This document shows positions 6,062 to 11,772 of a DNA stretch of 11,772 nucleotides, piece by piece. The DNA lies in the NCBI GenBank assembly GCA_021805955.1, contig JAJZDO010000897.1:1-11772 (forward strand), read 5' to 3'. How positions within the stretch are numbered: position 1 is the stretch's first letter; the number at the start of each line of letters is the position of its first letter. The notes below the pieces were generated by a model. That model was not told where the DNA came from, did not search any database, and worked only from the letters and a program-made list of their open reading frames with translations. The position numbers and the translations under genes were made by a program. The DNA is from Acidobacteriota bacterium (GTDB lineage Bacteria > Acidobacteriota > Terriglobia > Terriglobales > Acidobacteriaceae).

Positions 6062-8002
6062 ATGGATACCTTCCCCATGGATCTCCACGAAAAAATTCGG
6101 GACCTGCCAGCGGGGCCGGGGGTCTACCTGTTTCGCAATGCGGACGAAGTAGTGATTTATGTCGGCAAGGCGAAGAATCTTCGTTCCAGGGTGCGCTCGT
6201 ATTTTCTTGAAGCGGCCCAGGCGAATGCCAAAACCGGCTCCCTGATGCGCGAGGCTGTCGACCTGGAATACATTCTGGTCGCCAACGAACACGAGGCGCT
6301 GGCCCTTGAAAATAACCTGATCAAGCAGCGCAAGCCACGCTTCAACGTGTTGCTGCGCGATGACAAGACCTACCCCTACGTCAAGCTGACGCTCGGTGAC
6401 CGCTATCCCAAGGTGCTGGTGACGCGACGGGTTCGCAAGGATGGCGCCATCTATTACGGTCCGTTCTTTCCGGGCAACCTGGCCTATCGCATCGTCGATT
6501 TGATCCATCGCACCTTCCTGATCCCCAGCTGCAAGGTGGATCTTTCGCGCTATCATCCGCGGCCGTGTCTCCAGTACTACATTCATCGCTGCCTGGGCCC
6601 CTGCGTGGAAGGACTTACTACGCCCGACATCTACTCCGAGGCAGTGCGCGATGTTCGCCTGATGCTGGAGGGACACGCGGCGGAACTGGAAAAATCTCTG
6701 CAACAACGGATGGAGGCAGCGGCTGCGAATGAGCAATTTGAGCTGGCCGGCCGCTATCGTGACCTGGTGATCACCGTCCATCAGTTGCAGGAAAAACAGC
6801 GCATGGCCGCCGCTTCCGACGACGATGCCGATGTTTTCGGCTACCACTATGAAAACGGAATGCTGGCCGCGAACCTGTTTCACATCCGCAATGGCCGCAT
6901 CGTCGACCGGCGCGAATTCTTCTGGGAAGACTTGCCGGAATTTCCGGAGGCGCAAGCGCTGGAGAGCCCCGTGCACGAAGCGCAAGCGGCGGAAGACGGG
7001 CCACAGGCGGTCGAGTCCGCGGAGATTCCTGCGAGCGATGCATTTTCGCCGGCGGCATTTTTCTCCGCATTGCTGAAGCAACTCTATATCGACCAGCAGT
7101 ATGTACCGCGCAATGTCTATGTGCCTGTCGACTTTGCCGACCGTGTTCCGTTGGCGGAACTGCTGGGCGATCACACACGACACAAGGTGGAGATCGCCGT
7201 GCCGCAGCGCGGCGAGAAGCGTTCCCTGCTCGACCTGGCGGGACAAAACGCGAAGCAATCGTACGATCAACGCTTCCGCGTGTTGCAACCCAGCATCCGC
7301 GCGATTCAGAAATCGTTGCAGGATGCGCTGAATCTGCCGGATTTGCCGGAGCGCATCGAATGCTTCGACATTTCGCACATTCAAGGCGCGGAAACCGTGG
7401 CTTCCATGGTGGTGTGGGAAAAAGGCGCGATGAACAAATCGGAATACCGCAAGTTCCAGGTGAAGACAGTCGAAGGCGTCGACGATTTTGCCAGCATGCG
7501 GGAGGTGGTCGCGCGACGGTATCGACGTCTGCAAGAGGAGTATCGGCCCCTGCCCAGCCTCATCCTGATCGATGGCGGGCTGGGACAGTTGCACGCCGCC
7601 GCTGCTGCTCTGGAAGAGTTGGGATTTACCAGCCAGCCGCTGGCCGCAATCGCAAAACGAGAAGAAGTGATCTACGTCTATGGGCAGGAGGACGACCCGG
7701 TGGTGCTCGACCGCCGCTCGCCCGTGCTGCATCTGGTGCAGCGAATTCGGGACGAGTCCCACCGCTTCGCGATTACGTACCATCGCAAGCGACGCGAGAT
7801 GCGTGACCGCGACTCCGATCTGCTGCGCATTCCCGGCGTGGGAGCGCAGACCCGCAACCGGCTCATCACCCACTTCGGAAGCCTGCGAGCGGTGCAGGCC
7901 GCGTCCATGGAAGCGCTCCAGTCCGTCGTTTCCCGCAAGGTGGCGGAGGCGATTTGCGCCCACTTTCAGGGCTCGATCTCCTCAGTAAGGCGCTCTGAGT
8001 AA
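6062..8002 (+). CDS. uvrC: UvrABC system protein C (excinuclease subunit)
   Basis: UvrC makes both incisions flanking a lesion in nucleotide excision repair, working with UvrA and UvrB. The 646-residue protein has all parts. The GIY-YIG nuclease is N-terminal, with GVY (20-22), YVG (33-35), Arg43 and Glu83. Four Cys at 157, 169, 177 and 181 have the spacing of the [4Fe-4S] ligands of E. coli UvrC (154, 166, 174, 178). The UVR motif lies near 212-247. The RNase H-like nuclease shows its Asp-Asp-His triad: Asp436 in CFDISH, Asp504 in LIDGG and His567 in DESHRF. Helix-hairpin-helix DNA binding (about 586-636) has a normal first hairpin, IPGVG; the second lacks the usual Pro-Gly. An Ala/Glu/Gln-rich linker (296-325) explains the extra length over the 610-residue E. 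coli protein. ATG 6077 is an alternative start. The Shine-Dalgarno signal is weak. Confidence 0.97.
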   Translation: MDTFPMDLHEKIRDLPAGPGVYLFRNADEVVIYVGKAKNLRSRVRSYFLEAAQANAKTGSLMREAVDLEYILVANEHEALALENNLIKQRKPRFNVLLRDDKTYPYVKLTLGDRYPKVLVTRRVRKDGAIYYGPFFPGNLAYRIVDLIHRTFLIPSCKVDLSRYHPRPCLQYYIHRCLGPCVEGLTTPDIYSEAVRDVRLMLEGHAAELEKSLQQRMEAAAANEQFELAGRYRDLVITVHQLQEKQRMAAASDDDADVFGYHYENGMLAANLFHIRNGRIVDRREFFWEDLPEFPEAQALESPVHEAQAAEDGPQAVESAEIPASDAFSPAAFFSALLKQLYIDQQYVPRNVYVPVDFADRVPLAELLGDHTRHKVEIAVPQRGEKRSLLDLAGQNAKQSYDQRFRVLQPSIRAIQKSLQDALNLPDLPERIECFDISHIQGAETVASMVVWEKGAMNKSEYRKFQVKTVEGVDDFASMREVVARRYRRLQEEYRPLPSLILIDGGLGQLHAAAAALEELGFTSQPLAAIAKREEVIYVYGQEDDPVVLDRRSPVLHLVQRIRDESHRFAITYHRKRREMRDRDSDLLRIPGVGAQTRNRLITHFGSLRAVQAASMEALQSVVSRKVAEAICAHFQGSISSVRRSE

Positions 8003-8086
8003 AGCGGAAATCGCGTTCAGGTAATCTGAAACCTGCTACTTGTGAACGGAATTCCAATTTCTGCTACCACTCCGGGAACTTTGCCG

Positions 8087-9700
8087 ATGCGCGCTTGTCT
8101 TTTCCAGCCTTCAGCTACCCTTCCAAACCAAGTGAATCCCAAGGTCCCACTACTCCGTATGACCTGGCAGCAGGCCATGCAGCTAAGCGTTTTTTTCGCT
8201 GCAATCAGCCTCATCATCCAAACAGTGGGCAGCCTGCTGGGGCAGCATTTCGGGTATGGACTTTTCGGTGACGAGCTGTACTACGTCATGTGCGGGCGCC
8301 ATCTTGCCTGGGGTTATGTCGATCTGGCCCCTATGGCGGCCTTGCAGGCGCATGTCTCGGAAGCACTGTTTGGACTGAAGAACCAGGCGCTTTTCCGGAT
8401 ATTTTCTGCGCTCGCAGGATCGGCAAGAGTTTTCATCACTGGAGTCCTGGTTTGGCTTTTTGGGGGCCGAAAAATGGCCCAGGTGCTGGCGATGATCGCC
8501 GTGCTGGTCGCGCCCGTTTACCTTGCCTTGGATAGCGTGCTGGCCATGAACTCTTTTGAATCCATGTTCTGGATGAGTTGCCTGCTCGCAATCATCTGGA
8601 TGGTTCGCGGAGGAAGCCTGCGATGGTGGATCGCTTTTGGAGTTTCAGGCGGACTCGGACTGCTCAACAAGCCGTCCATGGCGTTTTTTCTATTTGGCGT
8701 ATTGGGCGGCCTGTTATTGACACCGGAACGCCGGCTCTTACGCAGCCGCTGGGCGCTAATTGCGGTTGCACTCATCGTGGGCATCGCGATGCCGTTCATG
8801 GCATGGCAGGCGAATCGACACTGGCCCATGTGGGAATTGCTATACAAGATCAATCACGACAATCTCAATGGGAATTTGGGCCCGCTCGCTTTTCTTCAGG
8901 AGCAGATCACGATGTTCAACCCGGTCAGTATTTTTCTGACCCTTCCTGGGCTGATATGGCTGCTTACGGCGAAATCAGTGTGCCGCTTCCGTTGGATTGG
9001 CATCATGTTTTTGGGAATGCTCGTCGTCATGATGCGTGCCCATGCCTTGAATTACTATGTTGCCCCGGTTTATCCCGTCCTCTTCGCTGCTGGAGCTGTG
9101 GCGCTTCAGGAATGGCTTTCTGCTTCGCGCAAAACGGCCTGGCTTTTGCCCGCTCTCGGCTCTGTGGTCGCTGTTTGGGGCGCAATCACCCTGCCGCTTG
9201 TAGTCCCCGTCCTGCCACCTTACACAACAGTTCACTACTTCGCGAAGATCATGTACCTCATCCCGAAATCGGACCTTCCGGACGCGAGTCCCCTTCTACC
9301 TATCCTCTCTGACCGCTTGGGTTGGCATCATTTTGTAGCGGATGTCGCAACTGTCTATGCGTCCTTGTCCCCGCAAGAGCGAGCTGAAACAGGAATTTAC
9401 TGCGACAACTATGGCGAGGCGAGCGCGATCAATATCTACGGCCCGAGATATGGTCTGCCCACCGCGGTCAGCGGCCATCAAAATTACTTCTATTGGGGTT
9501 CCAACGGCTACACCGGGCAGGTGCTGATCGTAATAGGAGGGTCGAAACAGGACCTGCAAAAGCGGTTTGCATCTGTCGAGAAGATCGAGCGAGTGTATAA
9601 CCCACTGGCAAACCATTTTTCCAATCGGCCAATTTATCTGTGCCGCGGAGAAAAGATTCCGCTCAACGTCTACTGGCCGCACGTCAAGAACTGGTACTGA
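8087..9700 (+). CDS. GT39/ArnT-like membrane glycosyltransferase (PMT_2 superfamily)
   Basis: This is an integral membrane protein of 537 residues from ATG 8087. It should transfer a sugar from a polyprenyl-phosphate carrier to an acceptor on the outer face of the cytoplasmic membrane; donor and acceptor cannot be read from sequence. After the first helix (about 32-51) comes the family signature in the first outer loop, GYGLFGDELYYVMCGRHLAW (56-75), with the acidic pair Asp62-Glu63, then GYVD. Around ten further hydrophobic helices follow, up to about residue 390. The soluble C-terminal domain has DNYGEASAINIYGPRYGLP and SGHQNYFYWG, typical of the acidobacterial-style subgroup as I remember it. 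The usual DQPPL after the signature is DLAPM here. ATG 8087 has GGGA 9 nt upstream; the frame begins at GTG 8042, and ATG 8159 would also leave the first helix intact. It lies 84 bp after uvrC and converges on the M13 gene. Confidence 0.88.
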   Translation: MRACLFQPSATLPNQVNPKVPLLRMTWQQAMQLSVFFAAISLIIQTVGSLLGQHFGYGLFGDELYYVMCGRHLAWGYVDLAPMAALQAHVSEALFGLKNQALFRIFSALAGSARVFITGVLVWLFGGRKMAQVLAMIAVLVAPVYLALDSVLAMNSFESMFWMSCLLAIIWMVRGGSLRWWIAFGVSGGLGLLNKPSMAFFLFGVLGGLLLTPERRLLRSRWALIAVALIVGIAMPFMAWQANRHWPMWELLYKINHDNLNGNLGPLAFLQEQITMFNPVSIFLTLPGLIWLLTAKSVCRFRWIGIMFLGMLVVMMRAHALNYYVAPVYPVLFAAGAVALQEWLSASRKTAWLLPALGSVVAVWGAITLPLVVPVLPPYTTVHYFAKIMYLIPKSDLPDASPLLPILSDRLGWHHFVADVATVYASLSPQERAETGIYCDNYGEASAINIYGPRYGLPTAVSGHQNYFYWGSNGYTGQVLIVIGGSKQDLQKRFASVEKIERVYNPLANHFSNRPIYLCRGEKIPLNVYWPHVKNWY

Positions 9701-9728
9701 GTCCGCAAGAGGGTAGGCTCATCCAGCC

Positions 9729-11772
9729 TTACCAGATGCGAACGCGATCCGGCGGAGCCAGGTACAGCGTCTGCCCCGGCTTTACATTGAACGCCTTGTA
9801 CCAGGCGTCGATGTTTCGCACTGTGTCGGCGCGATATTCCGCCGGCGCATGCGGGTCTGTCATCACTTGACGGCGCAGCGCGGCCGGCCGTACCTTCGAT
9901 CCCCAGTTCTGGCCAAACGCGATGAAGAACTGCTGGTCGCCGGTGAATCCATCTTGTTCGGGTGCAACTTTGCCTCCAAGAGATGCCCGATATCCGTCGA
10001 ACGCGGCTGAAATTCCGGCTACATCCGCAATGTCTTCCGCCAGCGTCTGCCTGCCATTCACATGCACATCGGGAAACGGCATGTAGGTGTCGTACTGCGC
10101 CGCCAGCTTCGCTGTGGCCGCATCGAAATGCGCCAGGTCGGCGGAGGTCCACCAGTCGCGCAAACGGCCCTTGGCATCGAACGTACTGCCCTCGGTATCG
10201 AAGGTGTGGCTGATTTCATGTCCGATGACCGACCCAATCGCTCCGTAGTTGACTGCGGCCGGGGCCTTCGCATCGAAGAAGGGCGGCTGCAGAATCGCCG
10301 CCGGAAAATTCAATGCGTCCTGCAGCGGCAGATTCACCGCGTTCACCGTCTGCGGCGTCATCGACCATTCCTTGCGATCGACCGGCTTGCCCAACCGCGC
10401 GACTTGCTGGCGATAGCGGAACGTACCGGCACGTTGAATGTTGCCGAAGATGTCATCCGGCTTCACTTCATAACCGTCGTAGCTGTGCCACGTCTCCGGA
10501 TATCCGACACCGACATAGAGGGTAGTGAGCTTCGCTTCCGCCTCCGCCTTGGTAGCGGGAGCCATCCACGTCAGCGCTTCAATGCGCACGCGATAGGCAG
10601 CGATGATGTTGGCCACCATGGCCTGCGCCGCCGCTTTCGCCTCCGGGGAGAAGTAACGCTGCGCATAGATTTTCCCTACCGCGTCGCCCAGCAGATCGTC
10701 AACCACGAAAACGCCACGCTGCCAACGCGGGCGCTGTTGCGGAACGCCCACCAGAGTTTTGCCGAAGAAGTCGAACCGTTCGTCCGCCAGCGATTTTGGC
10801 AGCACTCCCGCATACTCTTCAATCGCGTGGTACGCCATCCAGTCTTTCCATGTGCCCACAGGCGTCGATGCCACCAGCGCGGACTCTCCTGTGAACGCAT
10901 TCGGCTGCCAGACGATGAAGCTCGCCTGGTTTGCCAGCCCCGCGGCGCGGAAATACTCCGCCCAGTCCAGTCCAGGGGCCTTGGCGGCAAAGTCCGCTCG
11001 CTTCCAGGTGTTGTCGGCTTTGTGAATGTCTTCGTTGTCGGCCAGGCTGGTATGCGTTTTTGCGATTGCCTGCTCCAGCGCAACCACGCGAGCGGCGCGC
11101 CCATCGGCGTCGTCGAATCCGGCAAGCCGAAACATCGCCGACACATGGGCCTGATACTTCGCCTGGATCTCCTTCATGTGAGCGCTGTCGCCCAGATAGT
11201 ACTCGCGGTCGGGCAACTCCAGGCCGCCTTGCAGGAGGTATGGGTTGTAATGTTCCGGATCGTGAAAGCCGGGCGCGACCCAAAGGCCGAAAATATTTGC
11301 AGTATGGAAGTTGGTGTTGTTCAGCGGATCCACGTCGGCCCGCAGGCTCTGGCCCAATGCGCGAGCCAGTTCGCGTTGGGTATGGATGGCGGCGATGGCG
11401 GCCAGTTGCGGATGAAGCGGCGTCAGCCCCTTGGCCTCGATCGCCGCCACGTCCATGTAGGAGTTATAGAGGTCGGCGATTTTGCGCGCATTCGAGCCCG
11501 CGGGCGCATTGGATTTTGCCTCCTCCTGAATCAGGGCCGCGGTGTTTTTATTCGCCACGTCATCGAGTGTAGAGAAAACTCCAACCGAGGCGCGGTCCGC
11601 CGGAATCACGGTGCGCTTGATCCAGCCGCCGTTGGCATAGAGATCGAAATTATCGCCGGGCGGGATCGCGCGATCCATGTTGGCCGTGGCGATGCCGTGA
11701 GTTTCCGGCTGTGGCGAATTCTGCGCACTCTGGGCGTGAGCGGCAAGCAACGAAGGCGCGCAAAATCGCCGA
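9729..11772 (-). CDS. M13 family (neprilysin/PepO-like) zinc metallopeptidase, N-terminus cut by window edge
   Basis: About 680 codons are visible, ending at TAA 9729-9731. The frame is open to the right edge, so the initiator and first part of the signal peptide are outside. The visible N-terminus is the end of an export signal (hydrophobic residues then AHAQSAQ), implying a periplasmic or secreted enzyme. An M13 N-terminal domain, DRAIPPGDNFDLYANGGWIKR onward, is followed by the catalytic domain. The zinc site is HEISH (10220-10206), with the third ligand Glu in AEDIAD (Glu at 10037-10035), and Asp four residues later. ALNFPAAILQPPFFD precedes the zinc site, and the C-terminus is the family-typical RVRIW. 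The family cleaves small peptides. The substrate-binding NA(Y/F)Y motif is NAVN here (10343-10332). Position 11750 is only an internal TTG and not a credible start. It is convergent with the GT39 gene, 28 bp apart. Confidence 0.95.
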   Translation of the reverse strand, partial: RRFCAPSLLAAHAQSAQNSPQPETHGIATANMDRAIPPGDNFDLYANGGWIKRTVIPADRASVGVFSTLDDVANKNTAALIQEEAKSNAPAGSNARKIADLYNSYMDVAAIEAKGLTPLHPQLAAIAAIHTQRELARALGQSLRADVDPLNNTNFHTANIFGLWVAPGFHDPEHYNPYLLQGGLELPDREYYLGDSAHMKEIQAKYQAHVSAMFRLAGFDDADGRAARVVALEQAIAKTHTSLADNEDIHKADNTWKRADFAAKAPGLDWAEYFRAAGLANQASFIVWQPNAFTGESALVASTPVGTWKDWMAYHAIEEYAGVLPKSLADERFDFFGKTLVGVPQQRPRWQRGVFVVDDLLGDAVGKIYAQRYFSPEAKAAAQAMVANIIAAYRVRIEALTWMAPATKAEAEAKLTTLYVGVGYPETWHSYDGYEVKPDDIFGNIQRAGTFRYRQQVARLGKPVDRKEWSMTPQTVNAVNLPLQDALNFPAAILQPPFFDAKAPAAVNYGAIGSVIGHEISHTFDTEGSTFDAKGRLRDWWTSADLAHFDAATAKLAAQYDTYMPFPDVHVNGRQTLAEDIADVAGISAAFDGYRASLGGKVAPEQDGFTGDQQFFIAFGQNWGSKVRPAALRRQVMTDPHAPAEYRADTVRNIDAWYKAFNVKPGQTLYLAPPDRVRIW

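Noticed and set aside
5999..7963. Minus-strand frame of 654 codons opposite uvrC
   Set aside because: It is the antisense shadow of uvrC, which has every catalytic residue; the antisense translation is His/Gln/Arg-rich with no domain.
8016..8035. Small overlapping inverted repeats (TTCAG/CTGAA and CAGGT/ACCTG) between uvrC and the GT39 gene
   Set aside because: Short 5-bp stems with no T-run, so not credible as a terminator; probably chance.
9701..9728. Possible bidirectional terminator in the 28-bp gap between GT39 and M13 genes
   Set aside because: Only a 4-bp GGCT/AGCC stem and no T-tract on either strand.
1..11772. CRISPR arrays, tRNA/rRNA genes, transposase or integrase genes, toxin-antitoxin or phage-defence modules
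   Set aside because: No spaced direct repeats, no RNA-gene signatures and no such protein families were seen on either strand.

Overview
The window looks like a chromosomal stretch from an Acidobacteriota member (Terriglobia-like). This is an inference from the mix of families: a TIGR03118 secreted protein, DUF4254, an acidobacterial-style GT39 membrane glycosyltransferase, an M13 metallopeptidase, and a palindromic intergenic repeat of a style I associate with that group. Most genes are GC-rich, with G/C favoured at third codon positions. The TIGR03118 gene and its upstream region are visibly more A/T-rich. Both window edges cut through open reading frames, so this may be all or part of a metagenomic contig.

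Layout. (1) 1-71 is a near-perfect inverted copy (70/71) of codons 37-59 of the galT gene that lies further right. It runs in frame into an unrecognised membrane-anchored ORF ending at 728. (2) On the minus strand, galT (2424 to 1339) is followed 41 bp later by a DUF488 gene (1297 to 752), a probable two-gene operon with a promoter candidate at 2467-2496. (3) 2425-2944 is a 520-bp gene-free region. It holds a 147-bp element bounded by 17-bp inverted repeats, a perfect 8-bp-stem hairpin, and the leader of the next gene. (4) A secreted TIGR03118 protein (2945-4150) and a DUF4254 protein (4261-4890) are on the plus strand, with a terminator candidate between them. (5) A Pal/OmpA-type lipoprotein (5838 to 5011, minus) has a good terminator and converges on DUF4254. 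(6) A short divergent promoter region leads to uvrC (6062-8002), followed on the same strand by the GT39 glycosyltransferase (to 9700). (7) An M13 neprilysin-like zinc peptidase (minus) runs off the right edge.

Functionally the window mixes housekeeping (nucleotide excision repair, Leloir galactose metabolism) with envelope functions (Pal-like anchor, lipid-linked sugar transfer, secreted peptidase, secreted beta-propeller-like protein). I see no CRISPR array, phage module, toxin-antitoxin pair, integrase or transposase gene, and no convincing new multi-gene system. The two things most worth checking are the galT fragment fused in frame to an unknown ORF at the left edge (genuine rearrangement or assembly chimera) and the MITE-like repeat upstream of the TIGR03118 gene.
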